Origin: Conchocele bisecta
Taxonomy: Eukaryota; Mollusca; Bivalvia; Lucinida; Thyasiridae
Length of the DNA stretch: 64,000 bases
Direction of reading: 5' to 3'
Assembly (NCBI GenBank): GCA_029237695.1
Contig: CM055266.1
Coordinates: forward strand, 7,512,064 to 7,576,063
In this document: positions 34,505 to 44,833 of the stretch, one piece after another
Position numbering within the stretch: the stretch's first letter is position 1
How the letters are laid out: each line of letters starts with the position of its first letter
Program-made: the position numbers and the translations under genes
Notes under the pieces: model-generated
Told to the model about the DNA's origin: nothing
Database searches by the model: none
The model's input: the letters and a program-made list of their open reading frames with translations, nothing else

Positions 34505-35645
34505 AAAAATCCATCACGAGCCGGCTCATCAGGATCTGCACTTTTTGCAAATAATTTTCTTATTTTTTAAAACAAAAATATCCCCTTTTTATAAATGGAC
34601 TAGTCTGAAAACCATTTTGTGTCGATTGAATTGGTCCGGAAATCAACATATAAAAATCCATCACGAGTCGGCTCATCAGGATCTGCACTTTTTGCAAATA
34701 ATTTTCTTATTTTTTGCAACGAAAATATCCCATTTTCATAAATGGACTAGTCTGAAAACCATTTTGTGCATGGCGATTGGATTGGTCCGGAAATCAACAT
34801 ATAAAAATCCATCACGAGCCGGCTCATCAGGATCTGCACTTTTTGCAAATAATTTTCTTATTTTTTAAAACAAAAATATCCCCTTTTTATAAATGGACTA
34901 GTCTGAAAACCATTCTGTGTCGATTGAATTGGTCCGGAAATCAACATATAAAAATCCATCACGAGTCGGCTCATCAGGATCTGCACTTTTTGCAAATAAT
35001 TTTCTTATTTTTTGCAACGAAAATATCCCATTTTCATAAATGGACTACCGGTAGTCTGAAAACCATTTTGTGCATGGCGATTGGATTGGTCCGGAAATCA
35101 ACATATAAAAATCCATCACGAGCCGGCTCATCAGGATCTGCACTTTTTGCAAATAATTTTCTTATTTTTTACAACAAAAATATCCCCTTTTCATAAATGC
35201 ATGAATGGACTAGTCTGAAAACCATTTTGTGGCGATTAGATTGGTCCGGAAATCAACATATAAAAATCCATCTCGAGCCGGCTCATCAGGATCTGCACTT
35301 TTTGCAAATAATTTTCTTATTTTTTACAACAAAAATATCCCCTTTTTATAAATGGACTAGTCTGAAAACCATTTTGTGGCGATTGAATTGGTCCGGAAAT
35401 AAACATATAAAAATCCATCACGAGCCGGCTCATCAGGATCTGCACTTTTTGCAAATAATTTTCTTATTTTTTGCAACAAAAATATCCAATTTTCATAAAT
35501 GGACTAGTCTGAAAACCATTTTGTGCATGGCGATTGGATTGGTCCGGAAATCAACATATAAAAATCCATCACGAGCCGGCTCATCAGGATCTGCACTTTT
35601 TGCAAATAACGTTCTTATTTTTTACAACAAAAATATCCCCTTTTA
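34505..35645. repeat. ~150-bp satellite, eight copies, partly alternating variants
   Basis: Units begin AAAATCCATCACGAGCCGGC and start near 34505, 34652, 34805, 34951, 35106, 35261, 35410 and 35562. Two versions (GTGTCGATTGAATTGG and GTGCATGGCGATTGGATTGG) alternate in the first part, giving a dimeric higher-order pattern. The repeated open frames through the array are artefacts. A GCCGCCGTCGACGCC run precedes it at 34420. Confidence 0.95.
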
Positions 35646-36798
35646 GTCTACTAGCCAGCCTTATATGTTCTATAGTGAACCTAGACGGTTTTATGATGTA
35701 AATGCAATATATAGGTCCTCAGGACTCAGAAACTGCCGGATACTATTTTGCATATGTTGAGCAATTTGCATAATTGACCTAATTAGCATATTAATTAGGT
35801 CAAATTACTAAATCGAGTATATCTTCATTAATAAGACACATAGAGACTTCAATTTGGTGTCTACATATATGTTTTCATGGTCAAGGATCACGAAAATAGC
35901 AACTATGATTTGATTGAATGATTCCCTTGATCATGAATATGCAAATTAGGTATTAAATTAATAAATAATTTGTGTTAAATGCTTAAATCGTAAATATATT
36001 CACAATTAAGACACGTAGAGACATCATTTTGGTGTCTATGCCCATGTTTTCGACTCTAATGAATGTCTTAAACATGGTTCAAGGCCCATACCATGCTTTC
36101 AATGTTCAAAAATCCAAAACGACAGCCGTGAAAATGAGATTATAGTAAAATCGTATTTATGCTAGAGACGTGATTTTGGTGTGTGCTCCCATATTTCCCA
36201 TATTTCTGCATACATGTATGAGGATTACTATGGAAGTTTGCAAGCACCCCACTCCACCAGAAATCCCGGATCCACGCCTTGTATGCGGGCTGCAGGGAGG
36301 CGAAAAGTAAGTGTTTGAAAGTCAACAAAGAAGAGGAACAACAACAACAACAAAACAATCGTCTGAACCTTGATTCCAATACATGTAGTACAATGTCTTG
36401 TCCCACACGAATAAATTCGATTAGTAGAAGGTAATTTCTTTTCTACACTTCCTACATATTGTATACCATTCCATCATTGATTGCTTTGTTGCTTTCCGGA
36501 AGTGGAGTAGATCTAGCTTCATGTAGATGGAACATAAACCATTCCCCACCCACTTACTTTCTATCCTCAAAACTTTTGGCCAGTGGTAGGAGTAGTAAGG
36601 AGTGCGGGAGCCCACTGGGCAAGTGTAGCATGTAGCATGACCTACATTTTTTCCCGCCAAAATTCAAATTAACCGCCAAAATTTAAAAAAAAAATCGAAT
36701 TTGATTGCATGCGCCGTCGTACCCGCCAAAAATTCAAATTTGATGCGCCGCCGTACCCGCCAAAATTCAAATTGTCCCGCCAAAATTCAAAAAATCAT
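35646..36798. other. Degenerate repeats, no gene
   Basis: A block of the type TAAGACAC(A/G)TAGAGAC(T/A)TCA.TTTGGTGTCTA recurs about three times at 35830-36180 in a diverged tandem. At 36650-36795 the phrase CCGCCAAAATTCAAATT is repeated five times. Confidence 0.6.
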
Positions 36799-36988
36799 GC
36801 AGGTGTGCCCGCCATTTAAAAATGAGATCGTGACATTCCCATGACAGAATGCATTAGCTAGGCGCCCACATGACTGTCGTTTTCTAAAGATGTGATAATG
36901 AGACGGGCGTGTCAAGATGTTATCTGCCAGATCGTGACAGAAATACATTAGCGGTGCAACGAGGTGTCTGTTACTTTGCGAAACGCGT
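36799..36988. repeat. 190-bp direct repeat, left copy
   Basis: GTGCCCGCCATTTAAAAATG through TGTTACTTTGCGAAACGCG. It is near identical to 38955-39144, which lies immediately before the first gene of element 2. Confidence 0.92.
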
Positions 36989-38954
36989 AGCCGCCAAAAA
37001 TGGTGCCGTTGGAGCGTGTTGAGACTCGTTCGAGGGGTTCTCTTCATGTATTGCCCGCTATCTTCCAAATGTTGTACGTAGATGCCTATACTCTGGCTCT
37101 GTAATTCTGTCTGAAAAAAAATGAAATCCAAATTGGCCACCACGCTCGCGCACCGATGAACGAAATGTTTAAATAAATTTCGTAGATTTTTTTCATTTGG
37201 TGATTAAATTCGAGAATAATGACTAGATGTCAAACATAACGAAGACTTATTTTTTTCACTTTTCTTTGCGACGTCATTTTTGGAAAAATCTTCATTTGAC
37301 CTCGGATCTTCCTGAAAAGTTGTTTTTCTGACTCAGTGACCTCGATTCACTATAAAATACATACCCACACATTACCACCATTTTTTTTATAAATGATGAT
37401 AAATGGTGATAAATGGTGATAAATGGTGTTAAATGTTTACTATTTTTGCTCCGATTTCGATGAAAATTTCACTCTTTGTGGGAAATCGCTCACTGAATCC
37501 GAAAAAAACACTTTCAGGTAGCTCCGACAACAAACTGGCGAATCGCCGGTCGACACGCGCGCGTTGAGACACGTTAAAATAAAACCTGCGCCTCTCTCCA
37601 AAAGCGTAGCTCTCCAAAAGTACTTTTAAAAAAAGGCGAGACAAGGCTGCTCCAAAAGTACTTTTAAAAAAAGGCGAGACAAGGCTGCTCCAAAAGTACT
37701 TTTAAAAAAAGGCGAGACAACGCCGAAACGCCTAGCCTCCAAGACGGTGACGTATATTCTTTGGAGCGTGTTGAGACTCGTTCGAAAATTATTTGTAAAG
37801 ATATGCTAATGGGCCAGGTGTGACTTTATACTCGTCCCAGCCAGCCAATGAGTTTAAATATTTCAAATTCAAATTTCCCGCCGACAGGCGGCGCTCGCGG
37901 AATGAGTAATCATTTCGTCCAATCAGTTTAAATATTTCTGTTCACGTGATGAGTAATATATATACTCCACTACGTTTTTTAACATTTCATTCTGACATCG
38001 TCTTGCGTATTTAAAGTGATTTATACGGAAAGTGTGTTTTAATGCAACCATTACAGAGTTGTGCTAAACAGTGCAGTGACGTCCACCGACTTTTAACACG
38101 TGGTGGAATATAGTGTATTTTTTATTGTGCATTTTGTTGGAATAACTTGCGGAAGTGAAGTTTCATTTGGACACGTTCGAAGGAAAACAAAGGTACGTTG
38201 CTATTATATGTTCTTACCTTTAATCTAGTGTCGGCGTGCTGAATCCATGATTTCATTCCATAGTCGTCGTTGTACCGTTAAGCGCTTTATATTCCCATGT
38301 TAATTTTCGGAAAATACTCCGGTTTCCTCCACATATTATGGTATCGAGAGCATTAATTCCATAACGAAGCCGGAATTTCGTATCACACGTATAACACAGA
38401 CCATGCACACAGTGTAAACGACTATCACTCTGGTTTCCTGTACACCCGGACACATACTGAGTTTGAGATTCAAATGCGGAATTCCATTAGGTATCACGTA
38501 TAACATGCACGAGTAATACTTGAACACTCGAACACTGAATTTATCCGTATACCTTATCATAAAAAAAGGCGAGACAACGCCGAAACGCCTAGCCTCCAAG
38601 ACGGTGACGTATATTCTTTGGAGCGTGTTGAGACTCGTTCGAAAATGTTGGTGCATGTTGAGACTCGTTCGAGCGCACCCGTATCAAGATGGTATCTGAA
38701 AGAAATACATTAGCGAGGCGACAGCGTGTCTGGTACTTTCTAAACATTATGCTAATGGGTCAGGTGTTCCCTCCATTCATCATCATTACCTGAATGGGAT
38801 CGTGACATAAAGACATTAGCCGAGCGTTATGGTGTCTGTTACTTTGTAAACATTATGTTAATGGCCCAGGTGCGACCCATAATTTATCATTATTTGAATG
38901 AGAACGCTCGACAGGCGGCGCTCACGTCGCTGGTACTTTACATTATGCTAATCA
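36989..38954. repeat. Repeat-rich DNA left of element 2
   Basis: It contains GGTGATAAATGGTGATAAAT (11-bp unit, four times, 37390-37430). A 38-bp unit CTCCAAAAGTACTTTTAAAA... is repeated three times at 37612-37725. The phrase GGAGCGTGTTGAGACTCGTT occurs at about 37011, 37762 and 38619 (variant near 38646). An 80-bp block (AGGCGAGACAACGCCGAAAC...) appears at 37705 and again at 38566. No protein gene is recognised. It may include a terminal or promoter region of element 2. Confidence 0.65.
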
Positions 38955-39144
38955 CGCAGGTGTGCCCGCCATTTAAAAATGAGATCGTGACATTCCCATG
39001 ACAGAACGCATTAGCTAGGCGCCCACATGACTGTCGTTTCCTAAAGATGTGATAATGAGACGGGCGTGTCAAGATGTTATCTGCCAGATCGTGACAGAAA
39101 TACATTAGCGGGGCAACGAGGTGTCTGTTACTTTGCGAAACGCG
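38955..39144. repeat. 190-bp direct repeat, right copy
   Basis: Near-identical partner of 36799-36988, ending about 80 bp before the ATG of the first element 2 gene. Confidence 0.92.
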
Positions 39145-39222
39145 GCTGTGCCCGTCATTTATCCGAACATTAAGTCGTGTGGTATTAACACGTTGTTCTG
39201 TTGCGTACTTATACACACCAAA

Positions 39223-39586
39223 ATGGACGAAAATGAATTTAAAACTGCGGTTCAGCCAATTAAAAACCGCGATGTTTTACCTAAACGAGGTATCAAACGT
39301 AAGCGGGTACCACTCGAGAATACAAGATGTGGCCGTGACATGCAATGTAGTGTGAACAAGTCTAGGCGCATATCAGTGAAGTGTATTCGTTGCGTGGACG
39401 ATTTACGTACTGGCGAAGAACATGATTATAATTGCGCTGTGAAAAAAACGTCTTTTTGAGAAAGAACAGAAAGCGCAGGACGAGAAGCTATTGGAGTGGC
39501 CACAATCATTTGACGAAGATGCGTGTGACGCATACATGGATTATCTCAATATGACCGAAAACGTTCATAAAACGAGCAATTTATAA
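39223..39586 (+). pseudogene. Unknown basic/acidic protein, one frameshift
   Basis: ATG at 39223 (MDENEFKTAVQPIKN), then a basic stretch (PKRGIKRKRVP) and a Cys-bearing middle (CIRCVDDLRTGEEH). A run of seven A near 39446 shifts the frame. The continuation (FEKEQKAQDEKLLEWPQSFD, DAYMDYLN) ends at TAA 39584-39586. It is the first gene of the rightward unit. The family is unknown. The basic motif could be a nuclear-localisation signal. Confidence 0.5.
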
Positions 39587-39621
39587 TTCTGGTGAATAAG
39601 CGGACTGATTGTATTACTGAT

Positions 39622-39885
39622 ATGGCACATCCCGATGATTCTAAAATGTGTTGGACTGTGGATGGTTACCACGATCCAACCGTCATTCGGTGTGTAGTAG
39701 ATGCCGCACTTACTATTACTATGAGGAGAGACGACGAAGATACACATGTGTTCATAAATAGCGAAACTGGTTGCCTCCGACTAGATAAATGTCAAGCTGT
39801 CTGCGATTTAAAGGAAAGTATTGCGCTTTTAAGCTCATTTCTAGAGAGTCAGGCGCAAAGTAAAGATGAATATGTCGTCGAATGA
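39622..39885 (+). CDS. Small protein with possible PC4-like fold (left copy)
   Basis: The likely start is ATG 39622 (MAHPDDSKMCWTVDG), 87 aa. The core has two beta-like strands and a helix: ALTITMRRDDEDTHVFINS, LRLDKCQAVCDLKES. The layout (strand, short turn, strand with VFI, then a L.L...helix) resembles the PC4/p15 single-strand DNA-binding domain. It also matches, position by position, the minus-strand protein at 47676-48086. The PC4 call is tentative; the relation to the second copy is stronger. Its end overlaps the BIR gene by 20 bp. Confidence 0.5.
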   Translation: MAHPDDSKMCWTVDGYHDPTVIRCVVDAALTITMRRDDEDTHVFINSETGCLRLDKCQAVCDLKESIALLSSFLESQAQSKDEYVVE

Positions 39886-40186
39886 AAGAAGATTGGCCAC
39901 CTATAAAAAATGGCCTGTTCAGATGCATCCTACCATGTACGACTTAGCTGAAGCTGGATTATATTATACCGGCGAAGGCGATAACGTGAAATGCTGCGCG
40001 TGCGACATAGTAATCAGTCAATGGTGGCGAACCGACAACGCCTGGGCGGAACATTACAAATGGTCACCTGACTGTTTGTACTTAAAGATGATCGGATATG
40101 GACAACGTCAGTGCGATTATAAAGCGAAGAAGCGGGTAGATTTACTATACGGACTTAAACGTGAAAGAGAAGCATCACCGCGGTAA
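39866..40186 (+). CDS. BIR-domain (IAP-type) protein, left copy, intact
   Basis: BIR domains bind caspases or their regulators and in viruses usually block host cell death. ATG at 39866 (or the next Met at 39872). The domain occupies most of the 106 residues: TYKKWPVQM, YDLAEAGLYYTGEGDNVKC, QWWRTDNAWAEH. Zinc ligands fit C-x2-C-x16-H-x6-C exactly, and the D..P-type core is typical of baculovirus and IAP BIRs. No RING finger follows, so it is a single-BIR protein. It overlaps the PC4-like gene upstream and lies 3 bp from the next ATG, so it is clearly part of the element. The anti-apoptotic role is inferred from the family. Confidence 0.88.
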   Translation: MNMSSNERRLATYKKWPVQMHPTMYDLAEAGLYYTGEGDNVKCCACDIVISQWWRTDNAWAEHYKWSPDCLYLKMIGYGQRQCDYKAKKRVDLLYGLKREREASPR

Positions 40187-40189
40187 AAT

Positions 40190-40585
40190 ATGGAACAGTG
40201 CAAAGTGCTTTTGCTGGATTCCTATTTTGACTTCATGTACTCCATAACTATTCTGAGTAACAAACGTGATGTCGTGAGACGTATGTGCTACGGATGCATA
40301 GTTGATCATCCTTCACAACTACAACATTCGTGTTTGAGGGAAACTAACGAACAGCATGTAGACATGTATTTCGCTGAGATGTTGAAAGCGGTCGATGAAG
40401 ATGCCGTTTTACATCGTTGGTGTACAACCGTGGATGCGCTGGACGATATATCACCGGAACTACTAGCGTTTTATAAACTCAAAATCTACTGCGCCGATTG
40501 GCGTGCTAGCGTGAAAACTGACAAATGGAAAAACAGAATGAAGAAGATGGTCATCAAACTGGTGCAGCTTGAGGGATTGTTTTAG
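40190..40585 (+). CDS. Conserved-looking zinc-like protein, 131 aa
   Basis: MEQCKVLLLDSYFDFM, then CYGCIVDHPSQLQHSC, a C-x2-C...H...H/C arrangement suggesting a small zinc site, then a helical C-terminus (WCTTVDALDDISPELLAFYK, KMVIKLVQLEGLF). Intact, 3 bp after the BIR gene. I have the impression of similar CxGCxVDHPSQ motifs in other mollusc Polinton-like proteins, but no function is known. AT-rich DNA follows. Confidence 0.6.
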   Translation: MEQCKVLLLDSYFDFMYSITILSNKRDVVRRMCYGCIVDHPSQLQHSCLRETNEQHVDMYFAEMLKAVDEDAVLHRWCTTVDALDDISPELLAFYKLKIYCADWRASVKTDKWKNRMKKMVIKLVQLEGLF

Positions 40586-40949
40586 TTTAGTTTATTATTG
40601 TTAAACACGAGGAGCAGTACACCGGACGATATATAAACTATCGTGTTTCTGCTATATAATTAATTACTATCGTTGAGAAACTGTATGATTACACCATTTG
40701 AATACATGAATATTATAAAATTATAATCATTGTTGTTGTTTATCTTGTTGCCAAAGTGTATATGCTGTTGCCAAAATGTATATGCTGCTGCCAAAATGTA
40801 GGGTCATGTTACTAGCCCCGTTTGACACAGGTTTCGTTGGTAGCTACTTCCTAGCACACATATCAATGAGACCATATGATTGGTTGATGGGCACGAAAAG
40901 CGTTTCTGAAATATATAAACCAATATTTCCACTATTTCTTCATTTCATC
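40586..40949. other. AT-rich intergenic region with 21-bp repeat
   Basis: GTATATGCTG(T/C)TGCCAAAAT is repeated about three times at 40748-40800. No gene is supported. It may hold the promoter of the ATPase unit. Confidence 0.55.
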
Positions 40950-41591
40950 ATGTTTCCGTTTCCAAGCTGCACGTCTATTTCCGTGCCGGGAGCCACGTGC
41001 AGTGGTAAAACAACCTGGTTATTCCGTTTTCTCAGACACAAAGACGAGATGTTCAGTGTCTCGCCATAAACGGTCTTGTACTGTTATGGCATATATCAAC
41101 CTCTCTATGACGTCATGGAAATAGAGCTTCCATTCATCACGTTTCACAGAGGTTTGCCTACCGTCAATGACTTGGACCAACTTTCCGAAGTTTCGCGTTG
41201 CAACCTGGTCATATTGGATGACCTGATGGAAAATGTGACCACATCGAGCGATATGGAAAACTTGTTCGTGAGGGGCATGCATCACCGTCATTTGAGCATC
41301 ATATATCTCAATCAAAACCTATATTGCAAGGGTAAAAATGCCCGTACCATCAATATAAACACACATGTTCTTGTGTTGATGAAAAATCCCCGTGACATTT
41401 CACAGTTGCAATGTCTTGCCCGTCAAGCCTTTCTGGGTAAAAGTAGGTTTTTAATGGATGCTTTTAAAGACGCCACGTCGCAGCCCTATGGCTATTTGGT
41501 TTTGGATTTCTCACCGTCAGCTGAAGAAGACTATCGAGTGCGTTCCCACATATTCCCAGATGAAGATACTGTTGTCTACCTAAGCCAATAA
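40950..41591 (+). pseudogene. Genome-packaging ATPase (A32/FtsK-HerA type), one nonsense codon
   Basis: It drives viral DNA into capsids. ATG at 40950 (MFPFPSCTSISVPG). Walker A is GATCSGKTTW at residues about 14-23, and Walker B is LVILDDLM near 41207-41230, followed by IIYLNQNLY as sensor. An in-frame TAA at 41067-41069 interrupts the gene 40 codons in, and both sides are in the same frame, so a single point mutation is the only visible lesion. The length of about 213 codons is normal for Polinton ATPases. Confidence 0.9.
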
Positions 41592-41602
41592 AACTGTTGT
41601 AT

Positions 41603-41966
41603 GTAAGTGAACACCGTTATTATGCTTCCAAGCTCGCTGAGGTAACGATCACGATGCAAAAGATGGTGTTCACTCGATCGATATCAACGTTTGCTGGCAG
41701 AAGCTTGTAAGACAGGAAGGTCCGATAGTGAGTATCCCGAAACGCGATCAATCCCAGAGGCTACAGTTCAAAGCAGCAACAAAGGGGTCGAGACGGACGG
41801 ACGGGTACAAAAGGAAGGAACACAGACGGAAATTAGCACGCCAAACGCCCTAGTGACTGGTAGAGAACAGAAAGGGAGTGGTGTCATCCCACCTCCGCCC
41901 GGCATCCCCGTTAAAAGAAAACCAACGTCCCGACCAGTGAAGGAAATTAAGTGGTTGAAACTATGA
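41603..41966 (+). pseudogene. Unknown Polinton-associated protein, degraded
   Basis: The upstream frame reads SEHRYYASKLAEVTITMQKM, a helical opening I associate with a small protein in other Polintons. After a shift near 41695 the frame 41691-41966 is disordered, Ser/Thr/Pro/Lys-rich (VIPPPPGIPVKRKP), and ends in TGA overlapping the integrase ATG (ATGA, 41963-41966). No clear start codon remains. The function is unknown. Confidence 0.4.
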
Positions 41967-42926
41967 AGCACGAATATTACTTAGAGAGTATCTACTACGA
42001 CCCGGAACACGATGCGACGTACGCCGGACTCGATAAATTGTACAGGGCGGTGAGAAAAGAAGGCCGTTTCGTCTTGAGCAGAGATAAAATACAGAAATGG
42101 TTATTAAAACAGGAAGATTATGCGGTGCACCGCGAGGACAGGCCCAAATTCAAGCGAAGAAGGGTTGTGGCGCCTTTCGTTGACTATCAGTGGGATGTGG
42201 ATACGGCACATATGGAGTATTATAAGAATCTAAATGATGGCTACGCATATTTTCTCTTGGTCATCGACATCATTAAAAAAGAAGGCGTTGTATATTTCGT
42301 GACACAAAATATTGTAAAAGCGTCTTTCGCGGAAAGGGCGATTGAAACGATCAAGTCTCGGATTGTGCACTATATGACCCGTAAGCAGACGCATCGATGG
42401 ATAGACGTACTTCCCAAAATCACCGACGTACCATAGAACCATAAAGCGTGCCCCAAAAAGTGTAAAGCAGAAAGATTCGGTAGACTTGTGGAAGCTTCAA
42501 TACTATCCCAAAACAAAGCGAACTGTAAAACCAAGAAAACCACACACCGGAAAATACAAATTTAAAGTGGGTAATATCGTGAGGATTTCGTTCTTGAGAC
42601 GCCAGTTACAGAGAGAGTATGACGAACGCTGGTCTAGAGAACTGTTTGTGATCAATGAACGTTTCATGTCAGCGGCCATAGCACAATACAAACTGAAAGA
42701 CTATGCGGGAGAAATAGTTACTGGAACGTTTTATCAGAATCAAATAAAGAAAGCGTACGAACAAGATACGTATTTGATCGAGAAAGTAATAAGTTCTCGA
42801 AATAAAGGAAAACAAAAACAATATATTGTATGCTGGAAGGGGTGGGCACCCAAATACGATTCTTGGATCAGTGAGCAGGATCTTCGAAATTTAAATAGCA
42901 GTGTATCCATCCCCACTTCGCCATAA
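41963..42926 (+). pseudogene. Polinton integrase with C-terminal chromodomain, internal deletion
   Basis: DDE integrase. The N-terminal helical region (LYRAVRKEGRFVLSRDKIQ) precedes the first catalytic Asp (YQWDVDTAHMEYY). The sequence then jumps from FLLVIDI to VVYFVTQN, so the stretch with the second Asp (usually about 60-70 residues) is missing. The Glu region remains (ASFAERAIETIKSR). A TAG at 42434-42436 marks a frameshift, and the continuation has the SH3-like KFKVGNIVRISFLRRQ. The last 45 residues form a chromodomain (YLIEKVISSR, QYIVCWKGW, YDSWISEQDL). Chromodomains on integrases target modified histones. It cannot catalyse integration. Confidence 0.9.
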
Positions 42927-42947
42927 CCGGGTTTCATCTCGCGCAGG

Positions 42948-43259
42948 ATGGTCCAAAAGTATCTTGGGTTTTTTCAGCTACTCGTAGAGGCGTCAGCTGA
43001 CCAAAGAGCAGCCATATTGAAGAAGTTGTCTAATCAACAGTTACGAGCCATATTGGAAGCCATTTACAACGTTCTGAAGGGAACGTGTCCATTGAATGAC
43101 AAAGATAAGAAACTACTATACAACTACAGAACAGTCATTCGCAGACTTGTTTCCAAATGCCTCACCCGTAAACAGCAGCAGCGATTGTTGAACAAGTACC
43201 AGGATATACTGCCGGTGCTACTTAAACCCGTTGTAGAATTGTTCCGGAATGTCGACTGA
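42948..43259 (+). CDS. Small basic pX-like virion protein, 103 aa
   Basis: MVQKYLGFFQLLVEASADQR followed by KLSNQQLRAILEAIYNVLKG, LNDKDKKLLYNYRTVIRRL and RKQQQRLLNKYQDILPVLLK. The order (helix, NVLKG..PL, basic linker, hydrophobic tail) is that of a small protein found in many Polintons and adintoviruses, often likened to adenovirus core/pX-type proteins. Intact. Its end overlaps the next gene's ATG by 11 bp. Confidence 0.65.
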   Translation: MVQKYLGFFQLLVEASADQRAAILKKLSNQQLRAILEAIYNVLKGTCPLNDKDKKLLYNYRTVIRRLVSKCLTRKQQQRLLNKYQDILPVLLKPVVELFRNVD

Positions 43260-43677
43260 TCGCTTTATCTACGTACAAAGCAACGAAAGTGACCAATATT
43301 TCTCGGACAATCGTGTCTACAAATTCAAAGTGCATTTGAAAACGCCTTTACAATTACACGGATTTTGGAAGTTGGCTTTAGTAGAATTTCACGTAACGGA
43401 AAAAGTGAAGAGCAAAGCCGGAACTGCGCCTTACATTTACACGGACAGAAGCAAAGAAAGCATCGCACACGGGGAGAAAAAAGCGCTTTTGAGACGTTTG
43501 GAGAAAAACAAGAAATCTGAATGGGATTACACGCTTCAAACACCATTTTATTTGCCAGTTAAGAAAAAGCAGTTGCTAGAGTTCGAAATATGTATAAAGC
43601 TCGACGACGGTGAATATCCCACATATTTACAATCCGTTGAACTTAACGCTTCAACTGAAATCATATCCGTTCCTTAG
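43249..43677 (+). CDS. Minor capsid (penton-like) protein
   Basis: The N-terminus FIYVQSNESDQYFSDNRVYK and LHGFWKLALVEFHV matches the start of the Polinton minor-capsid family (asparagine/serine turn, 'DN' then jelly-roll strands). The C-terminal half has TLQTPFYLPVKKKQLLEFEI. At 142 residues it is much shorter than the several-hundred-residue forms common in molluscs, so the middle may be compacted or lost. No stop or shift is visible. It overlaps the pX-like gene by 11 bp and lies 5 bp before the core gene. It is related in layout to element 1's 19637-20307. Confidence 0.65.
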   Translation: MSTDRFIYVQSNESDQYFSDNRVYKFKVHLKTPLQLHGFWKLALVEFHVTEKVKSKAGTAPYIYTDRSKESIAHGEKKALLRRLEKNKKSEWDYTLQTPFYLPVKKKQLLEFEICIKLDDGEYPTYLQSVELNASTEIISVP

Positions 43678-43682
43678 CGAGT

Positions 43683-44130
43683 ATGGATAAACTGTACGTG
43701 CCGAACCCGCAACACTGGGTTCGGTTCTTCGATAAGGTGGCTGAGGGAAAGGCTACATTTGGTCAGAGCGGCGGTGCGAGGAAAATGGAGATAATACCAA
43801 TAGATAAGTACGCTTCTACCGATAAAGACAGTGGCTCCAGCCGAGCAGACGGTACAGCAAGCAGCCAGCGAATTGAAACGAGAGAATATAAATCCGGAGG
43901 TAGCAGCGAAAATGCTTCAGAACCCCGAGAAACGTCGAAGAAAGCGGAGGTCTAAAATTGTAAAGATAAAGAAACAAGTTGGAGGTAGACGAAAACAGAT
44001 CGGTGGCAGAAAGAAGCAAACGGGTGCCAGAAAAAAGCAGATCGGTGGTAGAAAGAAGCAAACTGGTGGTAAAAGGAAAGGCCATACGGGAGGCAGAAAG
44101 AAGTATTACAAAGACATTTTCGGATCCTAA
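43683..44130 (+). pseudogene. Core/DNA-condensing protein with GGRKKQ repeats, frameshifted
   Basis: The start MDKLYVPNPQHWVRFFDKVA is followed by a glycine-rich stretch. Near 43825 the frame slips, and the continuation in the 43831-44130 frame has PAEQTVQQAASELKRENINP, a short motif shared by Polinton proteins of this type, then KRRRKRRSK and six seven-residue repeats of the form (V/I/T)GGRKKQ ending KYYKDIFGS. The basic repeat tail suggests packaging or condensing of genome DNA, as adenovirus core proteins do. It ends 2 bp before the major capsid ATG. Confidence 0.7.
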
Positions 44131-44833
44131 CAATGTCGAAACTCAGCAACGAAAACTTCCACGAAGGGGTTCCGTCGGAACTCGGTTTATTCGACCTACC
44201 ACCGTGACCGACGTGTACTACGACGAAGTGAGGCCTATATCGCAAGTGAGTGGGGACAGTCCCATCGAGTTCCGGGTCAGCGGGCAAAACTGTATGGATT
44301 ACTTAGACTTGAAAGGATCGCAGCTGTACGTGAAACTGAAGGTCTTGAAAGCGGATAGCTCCGCTCTAGCGGCTGCCGAAAAGACGGGGCCCGTGAATCT
44401 GTTCTTGCAAGCGCTGTTTTCGTCGACGGAAGTGTCCCTACAGAACAAAGCCACCATCACCTGTAACTATAATCCTTATCGAGCCATGATCGATACGTTG
44501 CTGAACTATGGGACCGACGCTAAATCGTCGCAGATACAATCCCAGCTGTGGCGAATGGACGATGCCGATTCGCCGGATGTGACTTATCCGAGTGGAAATA
44601 ATGAGGGGCTCTTCGAAAGGACTAGATTCATCTCCAATTCGAAAACGTTAGATTTGCAGGGCCCCATTCTTCACGATTTGTTCAATATGAACAGATACTT
44701 GTTGAACCAAGTGGACGTGAAACTCCGACTAAACAGATCGTCACCCAACTTCTGCCTGAGCTCGAGCGAGGCTTCAGCCGCTTACAAGATCGAGATATCG
44801 GACATCTACTTACTCGCCAGAAAAGTTAAGGTC

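Noticed and set aside
33555..35645. CRISPR-like array
   Set aside because: Units are contiguous tandem repeats without unique spacers, in a eukaryotic genome.
34416..35646. Three long plus-strand open frames with repeated WSGNQHIKIHHE-type sequence
   Set aside because: They are the 150-bp satellite read in frame. The unit happens to lack stops, and there is no independent coding evidence.
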